Shown in pieces: positions 36,389 through 44,384 of a stretch of 64,000 bases of DNA. The translations under genes and the position numbers were made by a program. Under the pieces are notes generated by a model that saw only the letters and a program-made list of their open reading frames with translations, searched no databases and was not told where the DNA came from. The stretch comes from Pseudomonas putida (GTDB lineage: Bacteria > Pseudomonadota > Gammaproteobacteria > Pseudomonadales > Pseudomonadaceae): contig NZ_JANHKS010000022.1 of NCBI RefSeq assembly GCF_028682175.1, forward strand, positions 1 to 64,000. The letters run 5' to 3'. Within the stretch, counting starts at the first letter, position 1. The number at the start of each line of letters is the position of its first letter.

Positions 36389-37208
36389 GCCGGTTATCAA
36401 ACAAGGCGATCAGGCCTCATGGGGCCTGAAAATCGCCGCTTGGGGCGGGCTGGTGTTCCTGCACTTCCCGATCCTGATCATCTTCCTGTACGCCTTCAAC
36501 ACCGAGGACGCAGCCTTCAGCTTCCCGCCTCAAGGGTTTACCTTGAAGTGGTTCAGCGTGGCGTTCTCGCGGCCCGATGTGCTGGAGTCGATCAAGCTGT
36601 CGCTGCAGATCGCCTGCGTCGCCACGCTGATCGCCCTGGTGCTCGGCACACTGGCGTCGGCGGCGTTGTATCGCCGGGACTTCTTCGGCAAGGACGGCAT
36701 CTCGCTGATGCTGATCCTGCCCATCGCCCTGCCCGGCATCATCACGGGGCTTGCGCTGTTGTCGGCGTTCAAGACGCTGGGCATCGAACCCGGGATGTTC
36801 ACCATCATCGTCGGCCACGCGACCTTCTGCGTGGTGATCGTCTACAACAACGTCATCGCCCGCCTGCGCCGAACGTCCCACAGCCTGATCGAGGCGTCGA
36901 TGGACCTGGGGGCCGACGGCTGGCAAACCTTCCGCTACATCATCATGCCCAACCTGGGTTCGGCGCTGCTGGCCGGCGGCATGTTGGCGTTCGCGCTGTC
37001 GTTCGACGAAATCATCGTCACCACCTTTACCGCAGGGCATGAACGCACCCTGCCGATCTGGCTGCTCAACCAGCTCAGCCGCCCTCGCGACGTACCGGTG
37101 ACCAACGTCGTCGCGATGCTGGTGATGACCGTGACCATGCTGCCGATTCTCGGCGCCTATTACCTGACCCGCGGCGGCGAAAGCGTGGCCGGCAGCGGCG
37201 GGAAATGA
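36378..37208 (+). CDS. ABC transporter permease 2 (PotC/YdcV-like)
   Basis: The protein has 276 residues and about six transmembrane segments. The coupling loop is LIEASMDLGADGWQTFRYI. The family-like PSIII-type segment AFSFPPQGFTLKWFS follows the first span. Its start overlaps the end of permease 1. Together the two form the membrane channel of the polyamine-type importer. Confidence 0.92.
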   Translation: MRSKPVIKQGDQASWGLKIAAWGGLVFLHFPILIIFLYAFNTEDAAFSFPPQGFTLKWFSVAFSRPDVLESIKLSLQIACVATLIALVLGTLASAALYRRDFFGKDGISLMLILPIALPGIITGLALLSAFKTLGIEPGMFTIIVGHATFCVVIVYNNVIARLRRTSHSLIEASMDLGADGWQTFRYIIMPNLGSALLAGGMLAFALSFDEIIVTTFTAGHERTLPIWLLNQLSRPRDVPVTNVVAMLVMTVTMLPILGAYYLTRGGESVAGSGGK

Positions 37209-37233
37209 CGTAGCTGCGGACAACAAACATCCC

Positions 37234-37325
37234 CTGTGGGAGCGAGCTTGCTCGCGAAGAGGCCGACAGATCCAACGCATATGCCGGCCGGCAGATTGCC
37301 TTCGCGAGCAAGCTCGCTCCCACAG
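37234..37325. repeat. REP pair
   Basis: Inverted cores CTGTGGGAGCGAGCTTGCTC and its complement separate the second permease from the second aldehyde dehydrogenase. Confidence 0.9.
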
Positions 37326-37359
37326 AAACACAACAATGAGTCTGGAGAGGACAAACCCC

Positions 37360-38784
37360 ATGCAAACCAAACTGCTGATCAACGGCCATCTGGTCGCCGG
37401 TGAAGGTCCCGCGCAACCGGTGTTCAACCCCGCGCTGGGGCGTGTGCTGGTGGAAATCAACGAAGCCACCGAAGGCCAGGTCGACACCGCCGTGCGCGCC
37501 GCCGATGCCGCGTTCGAAAGCTGGTCGCAGACCGCGCCGAAAGACCGCTCGCTGCTGTTGCTCAAACTGGCCGACGCCATCGACGCCAATGCCGAAGAAC
37601 TGGCGCGCCTTGAGTCGGACAACTGCGGCAAGCCTTATCATGCCGCGCTGAACGATGAGCTGCCGGCAATTGCCGATGTGTTCCGCTTCTTCGCCGGGGC
37701 CAGCCGCTGCATGGGCGGCTCGGCGGCGGGTGAATACCTGCCCGGCCACACCTCGATGATCCGCCGCGACCCGGTAGGCGTGATCGCCTCCATCGCACCC
37801 TGGAACTACCCGCTGATGATGGTGGCCTGGAAGATCGCCCCTGCCCTGGCTGCCGGCAATACCGTGGTGCTGAAGCCGTCCGAGCAGACCCCGCTCACCG
37901 CGCTGCGCCTGGTGGAGCTGGCCAACGACATCTTCCCGGCTGGCGTGCTCAACCTGGTGTTCGGCCGCGGGCAGACCGTCGGCAATCCGCTGGTCACCCA
38001 CCCGAAGGTGCGCATGGTGTCGCTGACAGGCTCCATCGCCACCGGCTCGCACATCATTTCCAGCACCGCCGACAGCGTCAAACGCATGCACATGGAATTG
38101 GGCGGCAAGGCCCCGGTGATCATCTTCGACGACGCCGACATCGACGCCGCGGTCGAGGGCATTCGTACCTTCGGCTTCTACAACGCAGGCCAGGACTGCA
38201 CCGCCGCCTGCCGCATCTACGCGCAGAAGGGCATCTACGAGAAGTTCGTCGAGAAGCTCGGCGAGGCGGTCAGCACCATCAAGGTCGGCCAGCAGGATGA
38301 TCCTGAAACCGAACTCGGCCCGCTCATCACCGCGCAACATCGCGACCGCGTGACCGGCTTCGTCGAGCGCGCCGTGGCGCAATCCCACACCCGCCTGGTG
38401 ACCGGCGGCAAGGCCATCGAGGGCAACGGTTTCTTCTTCCAGCCAACGGTGATCGCCGACGTGCAGCAGGACGATGAAATCGTGCGCCGGGAAGTGTTCG
38501 GGCCGGTGGTGTCGGTCACGCAGTTCGACGATGAAGCACAGGTGCTGGGCTGGGCCAATGACTCGGACTACGGCCTGGCGTCGTCCGTCTGGACCCAGGA
38601 CGTGGGCCGCGCCCACCGGCTGTCTGCGCGCCTGCAGTACGGCTGCACCTGGGTAAACACCCACTTCATGCTGGTCAGCGAAATGCCCCACGGCGGGCAG
38701 AAGCTGTCTGGTTATGGGAAGGACATGTCGATGTACGGGCTGGAGGATTACACCACGGTGCGGCATGTGATGTTCAAGCACTGA
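37360..38784 (+). CDS. NAD(P)-dependent aldehyde dehydrogenase (aminobutyraldehyde dehydrogenase-like), copy 2
   Basis: This 474-residue enzyme has the length of PatD-type gamma-aminobutyraldehyde dehydrogenases. General base Glu246 (MELGGKAP) and catalytic Cys280 (NAGQDCTAACR) are intact, with APWNYPLMMVAWKIAPALAA in the cofactor region. ATG 37360 was chosen because GGAGAGG lies about nine bases upstream; the frame begins eight codons earlier. It strongly resembles the gene at 31412 along its full length, so the two bracket the transporter as paralogues and may differ in substrate or induction. Confidence 0.9.
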   Translation: MQTKLLINGHLVAGEGPAQPVFNPALGRVLVEINEATEGQVDTAVRAADAAFESWSQTAPKDRSLLLLKLADAIDANAEELARLESDNCGKPYHAALNDELPAIADVFRFFAGASRCMGGSAAGEYLPGHTSMIRRDPVGVIASIAPWNYPLMMVAWKIAPALAAGNTVVLKPSEQTPLTALRLVELANDIFPAGVLNLVFGRGQTVGNPLVTHPKVRMVSLTGSIATGSHIISSTADSVKRMHMELGGKAPVIIFDDADIDAAVEGIRTFGFYNAGQDCTAACRIYAQKGIYEKFVEKLGEAVSTIKVGQQDDPETELGPLITAQHRDRVTGFVERAVAQSHTRLVTGGKAIEGNGFFFQPTVIADVQQDDEIVRREVFGPVVSVTQFDDEAQVLGWANDSDYGLASSVWTQDVGRAHRLSARLQYGCTWVNTHFMLVSEMPHGGQKLSGYGKDMSMYGLEDYTTVRHVMFKH

Positions 38785-38790
38785 TCAACT

Positions 38791-38885
38791 CTTGTAGGAG
38801 CGCGCTTGCCCGCGATGGCAGTGTGTCAGTCGACACATCAGGTGCAGACGTACCGCAATCGCGGGCAAGCGCGCTCCTACAAGGC
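38791..38885. repeat. REP pair
   Basis: Inverted cores CTTGTAGGAGCGCGCTTGCC and its complement lie just after the second aldehyde dehydrogenase. Confidence 0.9.
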
Positions 38886-39014
38886 AACATATTCCAACGA
38901 TCATTCGCGCTACCGGCAACGGCTTTAAAACAATAACCACCGATCCTGGCTGGCCCTCGCGGCACAGCCACGGGTTCGGCCATCCAAAATCTGCCGATTT
39001 TCTGGAGAAACACC

Positions 39015-40493
39015 ATGAGCAGCGTCCCTGTTCCACCGGCCGCCGACCACGACGCCGAGCAACTGAGAAAACTGGGCTACACGTCCAACTTCAACCGCAG
39101 CATGACCCTCTGGGAAAACTTCGCGCTGGGCTTTACCTACCTGTCGCCGGTCGTCGGCGTCTACACCCTGTTCGGACTGTGCCTGGCCGCAGGCGGGCCG
39201 CCGATGTTCTGGGCCTATCTGCTGGTGGGCATCGGCCAGATGCTGGTGTGCCTGGTGTTCGGCGAAGTGGTCTCGCAATTCCCCATCTCCGGCGGCGTAT
39301 ACCCTTGGGCACGGCGCCTGGTGGGCAAGCGCTGGGCGTGGATGGTCGGCTGGATCTACTCCATTGCCCTGTGCGTGACCATCGCCGCCGTGGCGGTGGG
39401 TGCAGGTCCCTACCTGGCGGCCATGATGGGCTTCGAACCGAGCGCCAACACCAACATCGTCATCGCTCTGGTGCTGACGCTGTTCGCCACGCTGGTCAAC
39501 CTGAGCGGCACCAAGGTACTGTCGCGCATCGCCATGTTCGGCTTTCTCTGCGAGCTGATCGGTGCGGTGCTGGTGGGCGGCTACCTGCTGATCTTCGAGC
39601 GTCATCAGCCGCTGAGCGTGTTCTTCAACACCTTCGATATCCGCATCGACGGCTCTTACCTGCCGGCCTTCCTCACCGCCTCCCTGGCCGGGATGTTCCT
39701 TTATTACGGCTTCGAAGCCTGTGGCGACGTCGCCGAAGAAACGCCCAACCCGAGCAAACAGATCCCGCGCGCCATGCGCATGACCATCTGGATCGGCGGC
39801 GCCGCCGCGATGTTCGCCTGCCTGGCGCTGATCCTCGCCGTGCCGGACATGAACGCCGTCATCAACGGCACCGACAAGGACCCGGTCACCACCATCCTCA
39901 GCAATGCCTTCGGCGTGACCGGCTCCAAAGTGGTGATGGCGATCGTCATGGTCTCGTTCATCTCCTGCGTCATCAGCCTGCAAGCCGCCGCCAGCCGGTT
40001 GCTGTACGCCTACGCCCGGGATGAAATGATCATCGGCAGCCACCTGCTCAAACGCATCTCGCCCAACACCCAAGTGCCGGTCGCTGCGCTGTTCGTCTCC
40101 GGCGTGCTGCCCGCGATCATCATCTGCATGGGCTTCGTGCTGCAGGACGCCGTCGCCACCATCGTCAGCTTCGCGGCCATCGGCATCTACCTCGCGTTCC
40201 AGATGATCGTCCTCGCCGCCCTCTTCGCCCGCATGCGCGGCTGGGTCCCGAGTGGCCAGTTCAGCATGGGCAAATGGGGCCTGCCGGTGAACCTCGGCGC
40301 GCTGATCTACGGCGTGCTGGCGATCATCAACATGGCCTGGCCGCGCACCCCGGATGCGGCGTGGTACATCAATTACTCGATGGTGCTGACCACCGTGATC
40401 GTCATCGCCCTGGGGCTGATCTACATGTGGATCGGCCGGCCGTATGACCACGGGACTGCGCCAGCCGGGGATGCGTGGAAGAGCGGGAGGTGA
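39015..40493 (+). CDS. APC-superfamily amino acid/polyamine permease
   Basis: This 492-residue inner-membrane transporter has about twelve transmembrane segments. The N-terminal region LWENFALGFTYLSPVVGVYT and the SGGVYPWARRLVG segment are typical of the APC family (GABA/amino acid permease type). Substrate recognition cannot be read from sequence; the neighbours suggest a GABA, polyamine or related amine. GGAG lies eight bases before the ATG. It is the last gene of the cluster and is followed by a strong terminator. Confidence 0.88.
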   Translation: MSSVPVPPAADHDAEQLRKLGYTSNFNRSMTLWENFALGFTYLSPVVGVYTLFGLCLAAGGPPMFWAYLLVGIGQMLVCLVFGEVVSQFPISGGVYPWARRLVGKRWAWMVGWIYSIALCVTIAAVAVGAGPYLAAMMGFEPSANTNIVIALVLTLFATLVNLSGTKVLSRIAMFGFLCELIGAVLVGGYLLIFERHQPLSVFFNTFDIRIDGSYLPAFLTASLAGMFLYYGFEACGDVAEETPNPSKQIPRAMRMTIWIGGAAAMFACLALILAVPDMNAVINGTDKDPVTTILSNAFGVTGSKVVMAIVMVSFISCVISLQAAASRLLYAYARDEMIIGSHLLKRISPNTQVPVAALFVSGVLPAIIICMGFVLQDAVATIVSFAAIGIYLAFQMIVLAALFARMRGWVPSGQFSMGKWGLPVNLGALIYGVLAIINMAWPRTPDAAWYINYSMVLTTVIVIALGLIYMWIGRPYDHGTAPAGDAWKSGR

Positions 40494-40529
40494 CATAAGT
40501 GCCTGCTTGAACAACGCGAGGACAAATTC

Positions 40530-40559
40530 GGACGTGAGACACATCTCACGTCCCCTTTT
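40530..40559 (+). terminator. Rho-independent terminator of the permease gene
   Basis: The stem GGACGTGAGA / TCTCACGTCC with a CACA loop is followed by CCTTTT. It starts 36 bp past the permease stop. Confidence 0.85.
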
Positions 40560-40579
40560 CCTACAAACCGGCCCTTGGT

Positions 40580-40608
40580 TATAATTCGGCGGTATCATAT
40601 TTTGATAC
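40580..40608 (+). promoter_or_regulatory. hicAB promoter -10 and candidate operator
   Basis: A perfect TATAAT at 40580-40585 (with a weak -35 around 40557) is followed by the inverted repeat GTATCA-N5-TGATAC at 40592-40608, which ends one base before the hicA ATG. Position and symmetry fit binding by the HicB ribbon-helix-helix dimer, giving autorepression. Confidence 0.6.
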
Positions 40609-40609
40609 T

Positions 40610-40864
40610 ATGAATACCAGACAAGCCAAGACCTTAAAAATCATCTTTTCCAGGCCTGTTCCCAGCACGCTGGAATGGAGCCGAATCGAGGCTCTGTTCC
40701 ATGCACTGGGCGCAAGAAGCATCGAAGGAAATGGTTCCAGGGTTCGATTCGAACTCAACGGGGTGGTGGCCACATTCCACCGCCCTCACCCAGACAAGGA
40801 AGCCAAACCGTATCAGATTCGTGATGCGCGAACGTTCCTGGAGCAAGCAGGAGTTACCCCATGA
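40610..40864 (+). CDS. HicA-type mRNA interferase toxin
   Basis: This 84-residue basic protein belongs to the HicA toxin family with a double-stranded RNA-binding-like fold that cleaves mRNA. ALGARSIEGNGSRVRFELNG followed by FHRPHPDKEAKPYQ contains the likely catalytic His. The start at 40610 sits next to a palindromic operator and has little leader, so expression is probably leaky only when the antitoxin is depleted. Its stop overlaps the ATG of the HicB gene, the usual hicA-hicB order. Confidence 0.88.
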   Translation: MNTRQAKTLKIIFSRPVPSTLEWSRIEALFHALGARSIEGNGSRVRFELNGVVATFHRPHPDKEAKPYQIRDARTFLEQAGVTP

Positions 40865-41193
40865 ACATCATGAATTACAAGGGATACGCAGCCCGAATCA
40901 ACTACAGCGACGAAGATGGTCTGTTCGTGGGACACGTTGCCGGCGTCCGCGATGTCATCGGTTTTCACGGTGAGTCCGTCCATGAGCTGCGGGCAGCCTT
41001 CGAAGAAGCGGTCGACGATTATCTCGATACTTGTGCGAAGCTGGGCCGCGCACCACAAAAAACCTATTCCGGGAAATTGAGCCTGCGCCTGGAGCCCGCG
41101 CTTCACGCCAGCGTCGCGTGCAAGGCTGAGCTTGCTCACAAAAGCATCAATCAGTGGGTCAGCGATTTGCTCTGTCACGCCACGCAAACCTGA
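40861..41193 (+). CDS. HicB-type antitoxin
   Basis: The protein has 110 residues. The N-terminal HicB domain (about 3-60) has YKGYAARINYSDEDGLFVGH and FHGESVHELRAAFEEAVDDY. The C-terminal half (LSLRLEPALHASVACKAELA and then HKSINQWVSDLL) is a ribbon-helix-helix DNA-binding module. It neutralises HicA and should repress the operon through the palindrome ahead of hicA. The ATG overlaps the hicA stop by four bases. The pair looks complete. Confidence 0.9.
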   Translation: MNIMNYKGYAARINYSDEDGLFVGHVAGVRDVIGFHGESVHELRAAFEEAVDDYLDTCAKLGRAPQKTYSGKLSLRLEPALHASVACKAELAHKSINQWVSDLLCHATQT

Positions 41194-41399
41194 TTTTAAT
41201 TTGATATCACCCGCAACCCCTGAACGTTCCCATGGTCAACAGTGAATGCGCTGCTTTGGATGGGCAGGGGTTTTTTGGCACTCATATGATGGCCAAATCG
41301 CTTAAAGCCTCATCCAACAACCATTCAATTGGATATGAATGGCAGGGACTCTTTCGATCCGGCTCCGTATACTGATTTCTTCTGACTGGAGCCTGTCCG

Positions 41400-42983
41400 T
41401 TGACCAGATACCCCCGCTTCCCCGCAGGTGACAGTCAGGCTGGTCTCACGCTCAGGCAGATCGACTTGAGCGCAGAGCTGAGTTGCCTGTGGGAGATTTC
41501 TCCGGACTTGCTGGCGATGGTCGATCCCAATGGCTTGTTCCTACGGGTCAGTCCTGCCTGGACGACGGTCCTGGGTTACCAATCACACGAACTGGTCGGC
41601 ACTCATGTCACGAGCCTGGCTCATCCGGACGACGTGCACGCCACCGAGTCAGCGCTGACCCAGGCCACCAGCGGCGTTCTGCCATTGTTCGAGAATCGCT
41701 ACCGGCACAAGGACGGTTCCTACCGCTGGATCGGCTGGACCGCAGCGCCCGACCACGGCCTGATCTTCGCCCTGGGCAAGGACATGAGCGCCGAGAAAGA
41801 GCGATCGGCTGCCCTGCGCGCCGCCGAAGATGCGTTGCGCCAATCGCAGAAAATGGAAGCGGTCGGACAGTTGACCGGTGGCCTGGCCCATGACTTCAAC
41901 AACCTGCTGATGGGCATCAGCGGCAATATCGAATTGCTCAAAGGCCGTGTCGCCAAAGGCCGGACCGAGAACCTTGCGCGCTACATCGACTCGGCCCTGG
42001 AAGGCTCACGCCGGGCCGCTGCGTTGACCCATCGCCTGCTGGCATTTTCACGCAGGCAGACGCTGGATCCGCAACCTGTCGATGTCGATGATCTGGTCGA
42101 CGGGATGGCCGAACTGATCAGGCGTACGGTCGGACCTTCCATTGCCATGGACATCATCGCCACGCCAGGGCTGTGGCCAACGCTGGTCGATCTGCATCAG
42201 CTGGAAAACTCCCTGCTCAACCTGTGCCTCAACGCCCGCGACGCCATGCCCGAGGGTGGCCAGGTGCTGATCGAAACCTGCAACACGCAGCTCGACCCGC
42301 TACAGGCCGCCGAGCTGGAGCTGCCTGCCGGGCGTTATGTGATGCTGTGTGTCAGCGACAACGGCTGCGGCATGACCCAGGAGGTGGTCAAGCGCGCTTT
42401 CGATCCGTTTTTCACCACCAAACCCATTGGCATGGGCACGGGGCTGGGGCTTTCGATGACCTACGGCTTTGCCCGTCAGTCCGGCGGTGGCGTGCATATC
42501 CATTCGGTGCCGGGGCGCGGCTCGCGGGTCTGCATCTATCTGCCGGCCTACACCGAGGTGGCCGCGGTGAGCGCTGAACCTCATGCACACCTTGACCCGC
42601 TGACACACACCAGTGGCGGCGAGACGCTGCTGGTAGTCGATGACGAACCCTCGGTGCGTGCATTGATGATCGAAACGCTGACCGATCAGGGCTACACAGT
42701 GCTTGAGGCGGACACTGGCCCAGGTGCACTGACCATCCTGCAATCGCGCCAGCACATTGACCTGCTGGTTTCGGATGTCGGCCTGCCCGGTGGCATGAAT
42801 GGCCGGCAGTTGGCCGACGCGGCGCGGGCATTGCGACCCGGGCTCAAGGTGTTGTTCGTGACCGGTTATGCGGAAAACGCCGCACTGGGGAAGGGACGGC
42901 TTGAGCCGGGGATGCACGTGCTGACCAAACCGTTTTCGATTCCGGTGCTCAGCGAGCGGGTGAAGGGGTTGCTTGAAGGGTGA
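41400..42983 (+). CDS. PAS-domain hybrid sensor histidine kinase with receiver
   Basis: This 527-residue cytoplasmic kinase has no signal peptide or membrane span. A PAS domain at about 28-130 (FLRVSPAWTTVLGYQSHELV) precedes a HisKA domain with phospho-acceptor His164 (GGLAHDFNNLL). The HATPase has NARDAMPEGG as N-box and GMGTGLGLSMTYG as G-box. A C-terminal receiver has Asp459 (LVSDVGLPGGMNG). The start codon is TTG at 41400, with a GGAG tract about nine bases upstream. No response regulator or output gene is adjacent, so it is an orphan in this window. Confidence 0.88.
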   Translation: MTRYPRFPAGDSQAGLTLRQIDLSAELSCLWEISPDLLAMVDPNGLFLRVSPAWTTVLGYQSHELVGTHVTSLAHPDDVHATESALTQATSGVLPLFENRYRHKDGSYRWIGWTAAPDHGLIFALGKDMSAEKERSAALRAAEDALRQSQKMEAVGQLTGGLAHDFNNLLMGISGNIELLKGRVAKGRTENLARYIDSALEGSRRAAALTHRLLAFSRRQTLDPQPVDVDDLVDGMAELIRRTVGPSIAMDIIATPGLWPTLVDLHQLENSLLNLCLNARDAMPEGGQVLIETCNTQLDPLQAAELELPAGRYVMLCVSDNGCGMTQEVVKRAFDPFFTTKPIGMGTGLGLSMTYGFARQSGGGVHIHSVPGRGSRVCIYLPAYTEVAAVSAEPHAHLDPLTHTSGGETLLVVDDEPSVRALMIETLTDQGYTVLEADTGPGALTILQSRQHIDLLVSDVGLPGGMNGRQLADAARALRPGLKVLFVTGYAENAALGKGRLEPGMHVLTKPFSIPVLSERVKGLLEG

Positions 42984-42992
42984 CCGGTCTTG

Positions 42993-43150
42993 AGGCCGCC
43001 CCCGCCGGCAAGCCGTGCTGCTACGGGTTCGTCCCGAATGACGTGACCACGCGTCTCATTTGTGGGAGCTGGCTTGCCAGCGAATGCTTGGGGTCAGCCG
43101 CCATCATCGTTGCATGACCCACCGCTTTCGCGGGCGAGCCCGCTCCCACA
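42993..43150. repeat. REP elements: one single and one inverted pair
   Basis: A single core of the CCGCCGGCAAGCCGTGCTGC type lies at 42993-43027. An inverted pair with TGTGGGAGCTGGCTTGCCAG and CGGGCGAGCCCGCTCCCACA lies at 43061-43150. Confidence 0.85.
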
Positions 43151-43183
43151 GTCGTTAGTTTCGCGCACCGTCCTGAGCGCTCT

Positions 43184-44290
43184 TCAATCGCGCAAATCCG
43201 ACTCGTGGATCGGTTGGTCGCGGTGGGTTGCGCGTTGGTATTGCGCCGGCCATACGGCGTTGCGACCGCCCAGGTCGTCGTCGGCGTGTAGGGGCCAGTA
43301 CGGATCACGCAGCAGCTCGCGGGCCAGCAGGATCAGGTCGGCCTGCCCCGTGCGAAGGATGGTGTCGGCCTGGAAGGGTTCGGTAATCATGCCCACCGTC
43401 CCGGTGGCGATGCCCGACTCCCGGCGCACACGCCCGGCGAACTCGGTCTGGTAGCCCGGCCCCACAGGAATCTCGGCATTGGCCGCGGTCCCGCCCGAGG
43501 ACACATCGATCAAGTCCACCCCCAGCGCTTTCAACCGCTTGGCCAGCTCCACGGTTTCATCCGGGTTCCAGCCATCCTCGACCCAGTCGGTCGCCGACAC
43601 GCGCACGAACACCGGCAACTCCTGCGGCCAGACGTTGCGCACGGCTTCGGACACTTCCAGGGTCAGACGAATGCGGTTCTCGAACGAACCGCCGTAGCGG
43701 TCTTGGCGCTGATTGCTCAACGGCGAGAGGAACTGGTGCAACAGGTAGCCATGGGCGGCATGGACTTCCACCACCGAGAACCCTGCCTCCAGCGATCGCT
43801 TGGCGGCATCGACGAAGGCCTGGATGACCTTCTGGATCTGCGACTCGTCCAGCGGCGTGGGCGGCGTGTGCTGGGGATCGAAGGCGATCTTCGACGGCCC
43901 CCAAGGCGTCCAGCCACCTTCATCGGCCTTGATGCTGCCGTGCTTGCCCAGCCACGGGCGGAAGGTGCTGGCCTTGCGCCCGGCGTGGGCCAGTTGAATG
44001 CCGGCCACTGCGCCTTGAGCGGTGATGAATCGAGTAATGCGTTGCAGTGGGGCGATCTGCTCGTCGTTCCAGATCCCCAGGTCTTCCGGGGTGATGCGGC
44101 CATCGCGCGTCACGGCAGCGGCTTCGGTGAAAATCAGGCCGGCACCGCCCACGGCACGACTGCCAAGGTGGACCAGATGCCAGTCATTGGCCAGACCGTC
44201 GGCGCAGCAGTACTGGCACATCGGCGAAACCACGATGCGATTGCGCAGGGTCAGTTGGCGAAGGGTGTAGGGTTCAAGCAGCAGGCTCAT
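43184..44290 (-). CDS. Old Yellow Enzyme-type NADH:flavin oxidoreductase (XenA/YqjM-like)
   Basis: This 368-residue flavoenzyme is an ene-reductase of the XenA/YqjM class. The signature Cys25 and Tyr27 (SPMCQY) that tune the FMN are present, with HAGRKAS, VHAAHGYLLHQFLSP and the Arg/Gly region RYGGSFENRIR. XenA-type enzymes reduce alpha,beta-unsaturated carbonyls and nitroaromatics. ATG 44290 was chosen because GAGAGGT lies four to five bases upstream; a GTG two codons earlier is less likely. No cofactor partner or regulator is adjacent. Confidence 0.9.
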   Translation of the reverse strand: MSLLLEPYTLRQLTLRNRIVVSPMCQYCCADGLANDWHLVHLGSRAVGGAGLIFTEAAAVTRDGRITPEDLGIWNDEQIAPLQRITRFITAQGAVAGIQLAHAGRKASTFRPWLGKHGSIKADEGGWTPWGPSKIAFDPQHTPPTPLDESQIQKVIQAFVDAAKRSLEAGFSVVEVHAAHGYLLHQFLSPLSNQRQDRYGGSFENRIRLTLEVSEAVRNVWPQELPVFVRVSATDWVEDGWNPDETVELAKRLKALGVDLIDVSSGGTAANAEIPVGPGYQTEFAGRVRRESGIATGTVGMITEPFQADTILRTGQADLILLARELLRDPYWPLHADDDLGGRNAVWPAQYQRATHRDQPIHESDLRD

Positions 44291-44384
44291 GGGCACCTCT
44301 CAGGGTCGAGTCTAAGGTTCCTTCTCGTTCTGAACCTTGAGCCTAGTCGACAACCTGAGAGAAGTGGGGTTCCTGGTCCCTGAT

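Noticed and set aside
37075..38781. Long minus-strand frames antisense to the aldehyde dehydrogenases and permeases
   Set aside because: His/Gln/Arg-rich shadow frames opposite genes with intact catalytic motifs.
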